A stretch of DNA of 64,000 bases from Phaseolus vulgaris. Lineage: Eukaryota; Streptophyta; Magnoliopsida; Fabales; Fabaceae. A model generated the notes under the pieces. The model ran no database searches and was not told where the DNA came from. It was given only the letters and a program-made list of their open reading frames with translations. Positions 34,437 to 47,140 of this stretch are shown here, piece after piece (the stretch's first letter is position 1; the number at the start of each line of letters is the position of its first letter). The position numbers were made by a program, and so were the translations under genes. The stretch covers positions 62,001 to 126,000 of the forward strand of contig NW_027174110.1 of NCBI RefSeq assembly GCF_000499845.2. Reading direction: 5' to 3'.

Positions 34437-37145
34437 ATGATCGAGTCAGCCTCTGCGAAGCCTGATCATTTTTCCTTTTCTTCTTCCTTTGCAGCTTCGA
34501 CAATGACTCGCTCAAAGATCACCCTGAATCCTCCTCCTTCATCGCGAAACCCCTCTTCTCAAGCACTCAACCCACCGCGAGCACGCAGTGCTTCGTCTTC
34601 CCAGGCTAAGAGGCCTGCACCTTCCCGCCCCCAACCTGGCCCAGGCGACTCCACCTATCACCGGAGGAGCCCCCGTCCCCCCACCAGACTTCAAAAAACT
34701 CTATCCCTGGGCCAACTCGACCCTGTTGAGGGAAACGTCTTCCGTGAACACTGCTGGGGCAGTTTTGCGATTGACTAAGGGGGATGAGCCTCACCAAACA
34801 TTCCACAAGGAGCACGATGAGAAGATGATAGTGCTACCTTGCCCCCCCGATCTGCCCGTTTGTGCCGACGATAAGGCGAGCAATGACGAGCCCTTCTGCT
34901 TCGTCTACACAACGCTATTCAAGAAGGTGAAACTAAAGTTTCCCTTTACTCGTTTCGAGAGGGAGCTCCTCACCGAGCTCAACATCGCCGCCGCCCAGCT
35001 CCATCCCAACAACTGGGCGTTTGTGCGAGCGTTCCAAGTGATGTGCGACCATCTGGGGTTGCCAGCATCTGTAGATGTATTTTTGTTTCTCTTTGAAGCC
35101 AAGCACCCAGGAGACCGCCTGTGGGTTAGCTTAAATGGGATTGCTGGGAGGTCGATCTTCTCCATCTTCCAGCAATCCTATAAAGACTGGAAGGGAAAGT
35201 TCGTCCAAGTGCGCCCCAACGACAAGGACGCTTCCCTACTCGACGGTTTCCCCTTGTACTGGGTGAACAAGGGGAACAAGGAGTCCAAGAGCTGCTTCAG
35301 GAGACCCAGAAGTCCTGATAGCATGGGTGCGTTGGACAGAGATCTCTGCCTCTTTTGGAAGAGTGTGGCGGGTGCCAACATCACCTTCCTCACCACCACC
35401 CTGATCTGCTTCGAATTGTTCGAGGACCAACTCGAAATTCGAATAGGTTAGAACATTTAAGCCTTTGTTTTGATACTGCTTCTGTTAACTGTTTCTGGGC
35501 GTCTTGTATGTTACGCGCAAGACTTTGGTTTTATTTTTCTACACTCTTTATCTGCTTTGCTGTTGCATACTGCCTTATGCATTGATTTTCTCTCTGAACT
35601 AACCCACGCATTTTTGCTCTATGCAGATAATATGTTGGGCCAAGGCAAACTCGCTGAATTGAGGGCGCTCGCCCGAACCCACGGGTTGGCAACGGGCTCT
35701 CAAACAGTGCCAAACTCGGTGGTGGAGATCGCCGCCGCACAGGGTCGATCGCCACCTAAGGGCCCAGCTCCCTCCGATGTCCAACCCGCCGCCCAACGTA
35801 AAAAACTTGTCCTCAAAAGGCCCAAGAGGAAAGCTCCCCAAGTAGTCCACGAGGAGGAGGAAGAAGACGACGAGGTCACCGAAGATGGCCTTGTTACGAA
35901 GAGGAAGAGGGTGGCACCTTCTTCACCACCCGCACCACCTCCTCTTCCCACATCAACGCCGCCATCCACGCCTGCCCCACCTCCAACTTTGCCATCTCCA
36001 CCAGCTCCTGCCTCACCTGTCCAAGCCATTCCACTGGCAACTGCGCCACCTGCGGTTGAGGCCCCCGAGCCAAATTTCATGGAGGACCCTCTGAGCGCCT
36101 CCACGCCATATGTATCAGCTGGAGGGGGCCCTCCTTCAAATGCCTCAGCCGCAGATGTTGCTCCAATCGGGGATGAGGTTGCCCATACCTCTCCAATTCT
36201 GATCACCGAATCCCCGACGTCGCCACCGCGCCAAGAAGCACTTGCTGAAGAACCAACTAAAGAAGGTGGCGACGAAAACCAACAACAGGCCCACCCAGCG
36301 CCTCTACAAGCAGCAAACCTCCCTCTTGAGGTCACAAGGATGTGGGAGCCTTTATCTGCTAAGCTGAAGACGATAGCAGAAGACATCCCCGCCATCATAA
36401 CCAGAGCTGTGGAGAGCTCCACCAGGATGACCTCTTCAACCTTAGAACTGAAAACAGCACCATGAGGGTTGAGGTGGAGAAGTTGTCCTTCAATCTGACA
36501 CTCGCGGAGATTGAACACTCCCGAGTAGAGGACGCAATGAGCACCGAGCTCAGGATGGCGCGCAAGGAGGCCACTGAACTCCGCCATAAGGTGCAGCAAC
36601 TGGCTCAAGAAAAAATCGAACTAGAGAGCAAGATTGTGCCTTATCGCGTCAGGGTGGCTGACCTGGAGGCTCTCATAAAAACCGACGCCGTCAAGGTGAA
36701 GAAACTGGAGCAAAGGTCAGCCGACCGGGAGATCTTCCTTGGCAAGGTGGAAAAGGCGAGGGATGACGCCATGGCTGAGCTCGACGAAGCCAACAAGGAA
36801 AAAGGGGAGCTTGTTGCTGAACTGGGCAAGGTGCAAGCAGAATCCAAGAAGGTTGCTGAAGACCTTCTCCAGGCTCAAGAAACCAACGAACAACTCAAGA
36901 AGCAAGTTGAAGAGCTGGAGCAGCAGAATAAGGGGCTGAAAGAACAAACTGAAGAGCTCGAGAAACAGATTGAAGAGCTTAAGAAGCAAATTGAAGAACT
37001 TAATCTGAGCTCTGCCCAAATTCTGGCTGCTGGATTCGAGGCTACACGGGAACAGTTCGCCTGCTTGTTCCCCGATCTGGATCTCAGCATGGTGTCTCTG
37101 AATAATGAGGTGGTGGATGGAAAAGTGGTGCCCGCCGAAGACTGA
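34437..37145 (+). pseudogene. Antisense extra gene of element B: transposon-associated domain plus proline-rich and coiled-coil exon
   Basis: Convergent to gag-pol. Probable structure: noncoding exon ending at about 34261 (GTCAAAAG, then GTACCT); acceptor TTCCTTTGCAG at about 34493 just before ATG 34503 (MTRSKITL); a coding exon to 35446 (then GTTAGA); and an acceptor TGCTCTATGCAG before 35627, joining in frame to NMLGQGKLAEL. The first coding part shifts frame near 34600. The domain 'QLHPNNWAFVRAFQVMC ... SLLDGFPLYWV' resembles the Pfam 'putative gypsy type transposon' family. The last exon has a basic stretch, about 150 Pro/Ala/Ser-rich residues, a frame break near 36415, then about 200 residues of Glu/Lys/Leu coiled coil ending at TGA 37143. 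Function unknown. Confidence 0.7.
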
Positions 37146-38549
37146 TCAATTTACTCCATCCACTGCTTTTATACTTTCCTTTTGTGCATAACTTGTAATA
37201 AACTTTATGTCTTCCCGTACATATGTTCTGAACTGATATTTACCTTTAATGACAAAAGTCTGTGTTTTTCCTCTTATAACTTCTTCAACTGCTTTAACTT
37301 TCCTTGCGTGTTTTACTTCAAGAAATTAACTTAGCGATTTCGTAGGCACGATCTTTTACTTAACTGCTTCGAACCACTTCAACTTCAAACAATAATCACT
37401 TTAACAACTCGTAATCTTAAGGCAATTAACCTTAGCGTAAAACCATTCCTCAAGCAACAAACTTTAACTCAGCTACTGGCTTAAACACTGCTTCACCCGA
37501 TCTGCTTCATCAAAACGGGTCTTTTAACTTTCTCGCCACTATTTGAACTTTTCCTGGTCGCCAAAGACTCTTGGCGATCAGCTTCTTTCTGGTTTCATCT
37601 CGGCCATCGTTCTTTGATCTGGGGGTAGAGGCGCCTTTCGGATCCTCCTCTACCTTCCTGAACTCCAGGACAAAAGGCCGGGTGGCTAGGCGCTCTCTTC
37701 GAACCTACCTTTGCCACCTTCCAAACTTTGTCCACCCTTAACACCATACCTGAACTCGTTCGAGACGAGAAGGATTTTATCTTGCCTGAACTCGCTCGTG
37801 GCGAGAAGGTCTTTAACTCGCCTGAACTCGCTCATAGGCGAGAAGGTCTTTTACTTTCCTCTACATTGCCCCAGGGGTTACATCTTCTCGCCCCCAGAAA
37901 CACTGAGGACTTTTCGTTGGTGCCTCTACATTGCTCCAGGGGTTACATCTTCTCGCCCCCAGAAACACTGAGGACTTTTCACTGATGCCTCTACATTGCC
38001 CCAGGGGTTACATCTTCTCGCCCCCAGAAACACTGAGGACTTTTCACTCTTCCTCGCCTGCACTCGCTCAACGACGAGGAGGTCTTTAACTTGCCTCAGG
38101 ACGCGCGAGGGCGTTGAGGTCTTTTAACTGGTGCCTCCGATCGCCGAAAGACGATGAGGACTTTAACTTTAACTGATGCCTCCGATCGCCGACAAACGAT
38201 GAGGACTTAAAACTTTAGCTGATGCCTCCGATCGCCGAAAAACGATGAGGACTTAAAACTTTAACTGATGCCTCCGATCGCCGAAAAACGATGAGGACTT
38301 AAAACTTTTTAGAAAGCATGCAATATATCTTTAACTTGCCTTGAGTCACGTATAAGTGACAAGGTCTTTCTTCAAAACTTTTCTGAAAACAACAAGCACG
38401 CAATCTAAAACAACTTGTACTTTGAAAACTTCTCTTTATTGGGTGGCCTCATTAAAAACCCTCCTTAGGGAAAAAAGAGTGCCCCCTTCAAACTGTTTTA
38501 ACAGAGACATTGTAATGTAACTTTGTGTTTATCTTTACTTACAAAGTTC
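37146..38549 (-). repeat. Element B 3' region with two tandem-repeat families
   Basis: A 65-bp unit (CCTCTACATTGCCCCAGGGG ... CACTGAGGACTTTTC) recurs at 37858, 37923 and 37988. A 45-46-bp unit (TGCCTCCGATCGCCGAAA...GATGAGGACTT) recurs at about 38131, 38175, 38221 and 38267. Related 'CTCGCTC...GCGAGAAGGTCTTT' motifs occur at 37780-37850. It lies between the ends of two convergent genes. No coding frame is supported here. Confidence 0.9.
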
Positions 38550-41500
38550 TCAACTGTAATACAACTTCAGGTGCGTGGCATTCCAGGTGCGAGGAATCGC
38601 CCCTCCTTCCAATGTCTCTAAGCGGTAGGCGCCGTTCCCGAGCGCCTCGGTTATTCTGAACGGTCCAGTCCACTTGGGCGACAGTTTATTCTCCATCTCG
38701 TACTGGTGGGCTTTTCTCATCACCAGGTCGCCTTCTCTAAACTGTCTTGGCATCACCTTCGAGTTATATCTTCGTTCAATCCTTCTTTTCACTGCTTCAG
38801 CCTTCAATCTCGCCTCTTCCCTGACCTCATTCAGTAGATCCAGGTTCAGCCTTCTCTCTTCATTCGAGTCTTCCTCTACAAAGTTCTGGAATCTCGGCGA
38901 GCTCTCCTGGATCTCTACTGGAATCATTGCATCACACCCATAGACCAAGCTGAACGGGGTCTCATGGGTTCCTGACTGCTCGGTGGTGTGGTACGCCCAG
39001 ACTATACGGGGTACCTCCTCAGCCTAGCTTCCTTTGGCTTTCTCTAGCCTTCTCTTCAAACCTCTCAGCAACACCCGATTAGCTGACTCCACCTGGCCAT
39101 TTGTCTGAGGGTGCTCGACGGATGCAAACACTTGTTGAATTCCCACCCCTTCGCAAAGCTTCTTCAACAGGTGGCTTGCAAACTGAGTCCCATTGTCCGA
39201 CACCAGGCGCTTAGGCACTCCAAACCGGCACACAATGTTCTTCCACACGAAACCTTCGATCTTGTGTGCGGTGATCTGGGCCACTGGTTCTGCTTCGATC
39301 CATTTGGTGAAATACTCAATCGCCACCACCAAGTACTTCATCTGCCTGATCGCCAGCGGGAAAGGTCCCAGGATGTCGATTCCCCAGGTATGAAACGGCC
39401 AAGGGCTGTAGATCGACTTCAACTCCTCGGGAGGCGCCTTGTGCCAATCGGCGTGTTGTTGGCATTGTTTGCAACATTGGGCATACTTCTTGCAGTCTTC
39501 TCTCATCGATGGCCAGTAGTAACCTGCACGGAGAGTCCTCGCGGCCAGAGCTCGACCCCCGACGTGGCTTCCGCATATACCTTCGTGGAGCTCTGCCATG
39601 ATTCTCGTGCACTTCTCGCCATGTACGCATTCCAAGAGTGGGTGAATGAACCCAAACCTGTACAGATCGCCATCAATCAACGTGTACTTGCTAGAATTTT
39701 TCTTTACCTTCCTAGCCTCTGTCGGATCCAGTGGGAGAAGGCCATCTGCCAGACATCGCTTGTACTGTGTTATCCAAGTGTCTGGCTCATGGATAGCGCA
39801 CACCTGCGTCATGTTCACCTTCTCTCCTCGACATGCTCTAATTCTCGGCGATCTCAAAGTTTCTTGCGTCAGGGACTTATGACTTCTCGCTGCTTTCTCC
39901 GTCGACTTGCTTATCTGAAGAACCAGGTGATCTGCCACAAATGCTCTCGGCGTCTTCAGAGTTTCTTGAATCACCGTCCTCTGTCTACCCCCCTTGCCTG
40001 AACTGGCGAGCTTAGCTAGCAAGTCAGCTCGGGCATTCTGCTCTCTGGGCACATGCACTACTTCAAAGGAGGCAAAGGAACTCTTCAATTCCTGCACATA
40101 CTCCAAGTAAGCCGCCATTTGTGGATCTTTAGCCTGGAACTCGCCTGTTACTTGCCCTGTGACTAGCAGCGAGTCACTCTTAGCCATTAGCACCCTGGCT
40201 CCCATCTCTTTGGCTAGCAAAATCCCGGCGATCAGTGCCTCGTATTCTGCTTTATTGTTACTGGCTTTGAAGGCAAATCTCAAAGATTGTTCGATCAGCA
40301 CGCCGTTGGGTCCTTCCAAAATGACTCCAACACCGCTACCCTGCTGGTTCGACGATCCATCCACCGAGAGTACCCAACGGAAATCGTCCCCTTCCACTCG
40401 TGTTGCCTCAGATGAGAGCTCGACCACGAAATCTGCAAAGATTTGCCCCTTGATCGGGCCTCGGGGCTCATATTTAATATCAAACTCTGACAATTCTACT
40501 GCCCACTTCACCATCCTTCCCGCAACGTCAGGCTTCTTCAAGACCTTCTGGATGGGCAGGTCAGTCATCACCAGTATGGTGAAGCTATGGAAATAGTGGC
40601 GCAACCTCCTCGCCGAAAATACCACAGCCAGCGCAGCCTTTTCTAGGGCCTGATATCTCGTCTCGGGGCCCTGCAACACCTTACTCACAAAATAAATAGG
40701 CTTCTGAGCCTGATCTTGATCCTGGGCGAGCACCGCACTCACCACCCTCTCAGTTACAGCAAAATACAACCTGAGAGGGGTTCCCACCAGCGGTTTGCAC
40801 AAAACCGGCGGGCTCGCCAGATACTCCTTCAGCTTGACGAAGGCTTCCTCGCACTCCTTCGTCCAAACAAACTTATTATTGCGCCTCAAGCACTGAAAAT
40901 AGGGATGGCCCTTTTCTCCGCTAGCTGACACGAAGCGAGACAGGGCTGCCATCCGACCTGTTAGCTGCTGGACTTCTTTCACCGTAGCTGGGCTCCTCAT
41001 CGCCAAGATGGCGGCACACTTATCAGGGTTGGCCTCTATGCCTCTTTCAGTCAAGAGGAAACCCAAAAACTTTCCAGCCTCCACGCCGAAAATGCATTTC
41101 TCTGGATTAAGCTTTAATCTGAACTTGGCGATCGTCGTGAACAACTCTTCCAAGTCTGCAACGTGCTTGCTCTTTTCCGGCGAGGTCACGACCATGTCAT
41201 CGACGTACGCTTGCACGTTCCTTCCCAGCATTGGTGCAAGTACTCGATCCATCAGCCTCTGGTACGTGGCCCCCGCGTTCTTCAGCTCAAACGGCATCAC
41301 CTTATAGCAATAGCACGATCTCTCCGTCATGAAGGCTGTCTTCTCTTCATCCAGGGGATGCATCTTGATCTGATTGTACCCCGAGAAGGCATCCAGGAAG
41401 CTCAGCAACTTACACCCTGCAGCACTATCTACCAGGGCGTCTATGCTTGGTAAAGGATACGAATCCTTTGGGCAAGCTTTGTTCAGGTCGGTGAAATCGA

Positions 41501-43127
41501 CGCACATGCGCCATTTCCCGTTGCTCTTCTTCACCAGCACGACATTTGCCAGCCATTCAGGGTACTGGACTTCCCTGATGTGGCCCGCAACGAGGAGTTT
41601 CTGTGTTTCGTCCCTGATCGCCTGCCTCCTCTCCTCGTTGAACTTTCTTCTTCTTTGTCGCACTGGTCTCACCAAGTTATCCATCGCCAGATGATGGCAC
41701 AAGAAGTCGGGGTCGATCCCGGGCATGTCCGAAGCGGACCATGCAAACGCGTCCAGATGCCGCTCAATCACCTTGGCGATCTGGTCCTGGAGCTCAACCT
41801 CCAGGGATCTTCCCAGCTTGAAGATCTTTCCCCCGATTTCTCTCTCGAGCCACTGCTCGACGGGTTTTGGTCTGGTTTCTCTGGCGATCACCGCCCTGGC
41901 GATTCCCAGTTCTCTCGCTTCCTCAGGGCGATTCCTTGCCTCTTCCTCTTCCAGACCGGCATTCCCCTCCCCTAGCTCAGCATCCACCATCTCCACGTCC
42001 CTTCCGGCGGTCTCTTCTGTTACCGTCGATCTGGGCTTCACACCGGGAGGCGGGGTGGTCGTTACGTAACTCACCGATCTCTTGTTTTTCAGGCTATTCT
42101 CATAGCACTTCTTTGCTTCCTTCTGATCGGATTTGATGGTGATAACCACCCCCTCCATGGACGGCAACTTCACCTTCATGTGTTGGGTCGATGGTATGGC
42201 ACCTATCCTGTTGAGCGTGGGCCTTCCCAACAGGATGTTGTATGCTGAAGGAGCGTTTACAACGAGGTATTTGATTTTCTCCGTTCTTGAACCCGCCACA
42301 TCTGTAAACGTTGTCCTCAATTCTATGTACCCCCTGACCTCCACCTGGTCACCAGCGAACCCATACAAACACCCTCCATAGGGCCTCAGCTGGTCAAGGG
42401 GCAACTCTAGCTGCGTGAAAGTCGGCCAAAACATCACATCTGCCGAGCTTCCTTGGTCCATCAGCACCCTGTGGACCTTTCTTCCTGCTGTTATCAGCGA
42501 AATTACTATGGGATCGTTGTCATGAGGCACAACATCCCGGAGATCTTGCTTGGTGAATGTAATATCCACTTCCGGCGAGTGGTCTTCAAACATGTCCACC
42601 GTCATCACAGACCTCGCGTACCTCTTCCTCTGTGATGCGGTGCATCCACCTCTTGAGAAACCCCCTGCAATGGTGTGGATTTCTCCGTGCGTAGGCATCT
42701 CGTGCTGCTGAGCTTCAGCACCAACTGGTTGGGAGCTCGACGCACCTCCCGTCCTTCTGTCCAGCAAATAGTCATTTAGGAACCCGCTCTTTACCAGATC
42801 GTCGAGCTGGTATCCCAATGCTAAGCACGAGTCCACTGTATGGCCAAAGCCCTGGTGAAACTCACACCAGGCGTCTGGCTTTGGTCCCAGCACCCTGTCG
42901 CCCACCTTTTCTGGCGCCTTCAACCTGGCGGATATATTGGGAATGGCGATCAGATCCGCCAATCCCATGACAAACTTGTGCTTAGGCGGGCGATTATATT
43001 CCCGGCGTGCTGGTTGCTGGCGTCCTTGGCCCCTGCCTTTGTTCTTCCTTGGATCATAAGGATGGCGAGTCCTCTGATCCCTTCTGGCCGCCGCTGTCTC
43101 CAGCACTCTCTGCGGTTGGATCCGGGT
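38550..43127 (-). pseudogene. pol: Element B pol: protease, RT, RNase H, archaeal-type RNase H, integrase (one TAG)
   Basis: In frame with gag across the TAG at 43128. Order: CEFHQGFGHTVDSCLALG zinc-like motif; protease VLMDQGSSADVMFW; RT with 'WRMCVDFTDLNKACPKDSYPLP' and YVDDM (about 41193-41207); RNase H; a second, archaeal-type RNase H starting SVDGSSNQQGSGVG (about 40360), diagnostic of Tat; and integrase with the HHCC region, DILGPFP (about 39370), VSDNGTQFAS and HPQTNGQVES. TAG at 39024-39026 interrupts the integrase just before AEEVPRIVW, probably a former Trp codon. The frame then continues to TGA at 38550 through LSPKWTGPFRITEALGNG. No frameshift in over 4.5 kb. Confidence 0.92.
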
Positions 43128-43979
43128 CTAAGCGCGTGGCCTAGTGGGGGCCACGCTTCCTCTCTTCTCGGCGACTTCGCTCTCGTCGGCGATGTGGGCC
43201 ACCGCAAGTCGCCTAACCTCAGCAAATGTGGCGGGGTGTGCCCTGATCAACGCCTCACAGAATGGTCCCGGCAGCACGCCCTTCTTAAATGCATAGACTA
43301 GCATTTCTTCATCTTTGGCCGGCGACCTGACCATCTGCGACCCAAAACGATTCAGGTAGTCCCTGAGGGACTCTCCCTGATACTGCCTTATATCAAACAG
43401 GTCGTAAGACACCCTGGGCGGTGCCTTATTCACGATGTACTGCTTAACAAAAATCTTCGAGAACTGTTGAAAACTGGTTATGTGACCGTTAGGCAGGCTC
43501 ACAAACCATTCTAGCGCCGTTCCCTGGAGCGTGCTCACAAACATCTTGCAGTACACGGCGTCTGATCCCCCTGACAGCATCATCTGCATATGGAACGTGG
43601 TGAGATGAGCTTCAGGATCCTCCACACCGGTGAAAACAGCCTTAACCGGAACCACGCTCGCAGGAATGGGCGTGTCAGTAATCGCCTGATCGAAAGGCAT
43701 AGGAAAAACGCGAGGTGGCGACGACGGCGCGACCTCTTCAGCAATGGAACGCCCCTGCTGCTCCTGAAGAGCCTGACGCAGCTCCTCAGTCACCTTGCTA
43801 AGCTCGTCATTCCTGGCCCGAGAGGCGGCCAGGTCCTCGTGCATTCTCGCCTGTTCTATGCGCGAGGCTTCCACAGTTGCCTGCAACGAGCGCATAATCT
43901 CTACCATCTGCGCCATGGTCATGGCGGCGGCGCCTTCAGCAGCGACGGGCGCAACTGGACTTGAACGATTGCTTCTCAT
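43128..43979 (-). CDS. gag: Element B Gag
   Basis: ATG at 43979 (MRSNRSSPVAPVAA), 283 aa to a TAG at 43130-43128. Ala-rich N-terminus and a helical segment (MVEIMRSLQATVEASR...), then the retrotransposon Gag core: GVEDPEAHLTTFHMQM, LEWFVSLPNGHITSF, SYDLFDIRQYQGESLRDY, ending VAPTRPRA. The pol frame follows in the same phase with no further stop, so the TAG is either the true gag terminator (read through to make Gag-Pol) or a CAG codon mutated to TAG. Particle protein. Confidence 0.85.
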   Translation of the reverse strand: MRSNRSSPVAPVAAEGAAAMTMAQMVEIMRSLQATVEASRIEQARMHEDLAASRARNDELSKVTEELRQALQEQQGRSIAEEVAPSSPPRVFPMPFDQAITDTPIPASVVPVKAVFTGVEDPEAHLTTFHMQMMLSGGSDAVYCKMFVSTLQGTALEWFVSLPNGHITSFQQFSKIFVKQYIVNKAPPRVSYDLFDIRQYQGESLRDYLNRFGSQMVRSPAKDEEMLVYAFKKGVLPGPFCEALIRAHPATFAEVRRLAVAHIADESEVAEKRGSVAPTRPRA

Positions 43980-44370
43980 TTTTCTCACAGCGAATCACAG
44001 AATGCAGCGAACAACACTTACTTCAGCTACGATCGATTCAGCGATCAATCGAAAAAAACTGTGCGAAACTCCGCAAGAAAACTCAAGAACACCGCAAACC
44101 TTCAAACAAACCTGCAACTCCACTATAAACCACCGCTTTCCCCGCGGATAACCAAACGAGCGAAAGAACTCAAACTCCACCGAACAAATCACGCGTAAAC
44201 AGCAGAAAACCTCACTTCACCGATCAAAAACCCAAACGAACGGTATAAAACGCGAAATCACCGAACAAATCTCAAGAAAACAACGAACGATGGTTGCACC
44301 AGCACACAACCACGCAGAAAACTTCGAAAACCTTCAAGAACTCACGCTGTGGATGGGAGCAAGTTTTACA

Positions 44371-45186
44371 CGGCCCCACGGTGGGCGCCTGATGATCCTG
44401 CCTGTTGACCAGAACGCTGGAAACTGCCTCGTCAAAGGATCGACGTGTGCACCGCTTCAAACCTCCGTCCTTCTTCGAGATCCACCTCAAGAACCTGCAA
44501 AAGAACAGAGCGGCGCCGCTGCGGCCGATCGCACTCCAACGCCCAAGTCAGTGACCGAATCACCAAATACTAAGAGGAAACTAGGAACAGGAACCGTGCA
44601 AATTCTCTCTCACAGTAAGCTCTATAACTCGCAAGCGTAAAGAGTGTACTCTGAACGTGCGTACCTCAGAAAGTTCGTTGAGAACTCTTATATACCTGGT
44701 CACTTTCTCTCTCTCCTGGAAGTTACAGACCTGGACACGTGGCTCGCATCCAGTCGTACACGTGCCACCATCTGGAGCCTCCTTGACTTGGGCGCTGCTT
44801 CTGACTCTCTTTTTGGCTAAGTTACTTATGCATGGTACTGCCCAGTGCATAGCTAACTTGGGAGCGCGATCTCTACTGGAATTGGCGAGTTAGGGTGCTC
44901 TCGTACACCTTCCCTGTGGTCTTGCCGGCCGCCTTCATAATCTGCACCACCTTCATCTTCGGCGATGTGCTTGTTCTGGCGATCTCCAATCACTTGGTCG
45001 CCTGAGTTTACCATCTGGCGATTTCATCTTCAACTGGTATGCTGGAGATCGGAGCACGCCAACTTAATAACTGGCGATTACACGAACCCCCCGACTTCCT
45101 TCCCTTCTGCAACTCTGGCGCCTTGTCCACACGCCTACTCTGTGGCTTGGTGCCACGTCATCACTTCCGACTACCAGGGCGGTACA
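44371..45186 (-). repeat. Element B 5' LTR with adjoining primer-like site
   Basis: The LTR is 44390-45186 (minus strand TGTACCGCCCTGG ... GATCATCA). The next bases on the minus strand, GGCGCCCACCGTGGGGC, match the primer-site region of A. TATA box TATATAAG on the minus strand at about 44687-44694. Between here and gag (43980-44370) is a leader without a clear gene. Confidence 0.85.
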
Positions 45187-45622
45187 CAAAGGAATGACTA
45201 TTGTCAAACGATATAAACCTCAACATAATGTGGAGTAGGTATTTTGAAATTTAGAAAATCTTTAAAACTCATTTTGTTCTAGAACATGCAAGTAACTAGT
45301 ATTATATTTTAAATCAGGATTCATATTACTTTTTTTTTTTTTTTCCAGATACCTAGTGGAATTTACTTTCAAGAATATGATATTAATTTTTAAGTTAAAT
45401 ATTTTTTCGTTTTTATACTATAACACGAAATTGATTTTCGTCTATAACCATCGAGATATTTATAATATAGAAATTATTGAAATGGGTCCTTCATAGCAAA
45501 TTACCTTAACTTTTTAAACGATGAGTCATTGTCCACGTCAGCATAAAAGTTCAAAGACTAAAACTAATTTTAACTTTATTTTTTTATAAAAAAAGTTTAA
45601 ATTGTTTAAAAAAATATATTAT
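45187..45622. other. AT-rich spacer between two inverted LTRs
   Basis: Contains a poly-T run (about 45331-45346) and AT-rich sequence. No gene recognised. It separates the head-to-head LTRs at 44390-45186 and 45623-46501. Confidence 0.6.
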
Positions 45623-46501
45623 TGTACCGCCCTGGTAGTCGGAAGTGATGACGTGGCATCAAGCTATTGTATAGGCGTGTTGAGAGGACGCCAGGTTAGC
45701 AGAAGAGAAGGAAGTCGGGGGGCTCGTGTACTCGCCAGTTATTAAGTTGGCGTGCTCCGATCTCCATCACACCAATATCGGCGGTCACCAAGTTGAAGAT
45801 GAAGTCGCCAGATGTAGACCCAGGCGACCAAGTGTTTAGAGATCGCCAAAGCAAGGACATTGCCGAATATGAAGGTAGATGGATGCTTCCCAGCTGGCCA
45901 GAGGATGAGGTCGGGAGACAGCTTGCTCGGGCATAAACGGCGGAACAGGTGGTGCAGATTATGAAGGCGGCCGGCGAGACCACAGGGAAGGTGTATACGA
46001 AGGCACCCTAACTCGCCAATCCCAGTAGAGATCGCACTCCAAGACAACTATGCACTGGGTAGTACCATGCATAAGTAACTTAGCCAAATGAGAGTCAGGA
46101 GCAGCGCCCAAGTCAAGGAGGCTCCAGATGATGGCACGTGTACAGCTGGATGCGAGCCACGTGTCCAGGTCTGTAACTACCAGGAGAGAGAAAGTGTCTA
46201 GGTATATAAGGGTTTCCCAACGAACTTCTGAGGTACGCACGTTCAGATTGTCTTCTTTACGCTTGCGAGTTTTCTGAGTATACTGAGAGAGAACTGGTTC
46301 ACGGTTCCTTGAGAGTTCTTGAGTGTTACTCTTAGTATTTGGTGGTTCGGTCACTGACTTGGGCGTTGGAGTGCGATCGGCCGCAGCGGCGCCGCTCTGT
46401 TCTTTTGCAGGTTCTTGAGGTGGATCGTGGCGAAGGACGGAGGTTGACGCGGTGCACACCTCGATCCAAGTTTGACGAGGCAAGCTCCAACGTTTTGGTC
46501 A
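45623..46501 (+). repeat. Solo LTR of the element B family, opposite orientation
   Basis: Starts TGTACCGCCCTGGTAGTCGG, the reverse complement of the outer end of B's 5' LTR, and stays colinear to 'gttttggtca'. It lacks the last roughly 15 bases seen in B (CAGGCAGGATCATCA). Flanks ATTAT (45618-45622) and ACTAT (46502-46506) match at 4 of 5 positions. TATATAAG at 46203-46210. No internal region follows. Confidence 0.83.
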
Positions 46502-47140
46502 ACTATAATTAATATTTTTTATTTATATTAAAATATGATCATGTAATTGTAATAATTTATAATTAATATAAATATGAGTAATTACACAATTATGAAATAC
46601 AAATCAATTTTAATATTTAATATTTTTAATAAAATTCATGAAAATACTTAATGGAATAAATACTTGACAAACATGGATCAGATTGAAAATATGAAAAAAG
46701 AGGTTGAGATTTCACCCCATTTTAACTATTATGATTTTGTTTTATTAACAATATTTTGTAACAGAATGAAAGAAAATGGTAGAGTATTTGACAGGAATAG
46801 TGTATCACTCTCCCTCGCGGAAACCTTGAAACCTCATCTTCCCTCTCTCTCTAATTAATTGCCATTTTAGCAAAATGCTTCATTAAACTAAATCATGTCC
46901 TCTCCACTCTTTTTTTTCCTCTATAACCTAGTTTTTGGAACATTATCAAAATTTTATACCCCACCATCTTTTCAATCCTCTCCTTTTTCAAACGCAAAAC
47001 CCTTAGCCCTAAATTCTCACCAAACTATAACAAAGATACATCCCCATTTCGTAGAACCCCATTCCTGCTTTACCTATCACACTATACCACCATTGTAAAA
47101 AAATATTTGAAAATAGTTTTAACAACTTAGCAAGCTACGC
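46502..47140. other. AT-rich intergenic sequence
   Basis: No coding frame or repeat with support. It ends just before the acyltransferase remnant. Confidence 0.5.

Larger units (their letters stand above)
33902..45186 (-). mobile_element. Tat-lineage Ty3/gypsy element B, nearly intact gag-pol, no 3' LTR
   Basis: Minus-strand order: 5' LTR (44390-45186), primer-like site (about 44371-44389), leader, gag, protease, RT, RNase H, archaeal-type RNase H, integrase, repeat-rich 3' region, antisense gene, then truncation. By comparison with A, the polypurine tract and 3' LTR should lie near 33.9 kb, but other sequence and a solo LTR of the A family are there. Homology to A near this end begins around 34040; the exact left limit is uncertain. 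Two RNase H domains place it in the Tat branch. Confidence 0.88.

Noticed and set aside
35700..36608. A 302-aa open frame on the minus strand
   Set aside because: Shadow of the GC-rich, Pro-rich antisense exon of element B; Gly/Ser-rich composition, no family resemblance.
39111..40001. A 296-aa open frame on the plus strand
   Set aside because: Antisense shadow of the intact element B integrase; the minus strand carries all catalytic motifs.
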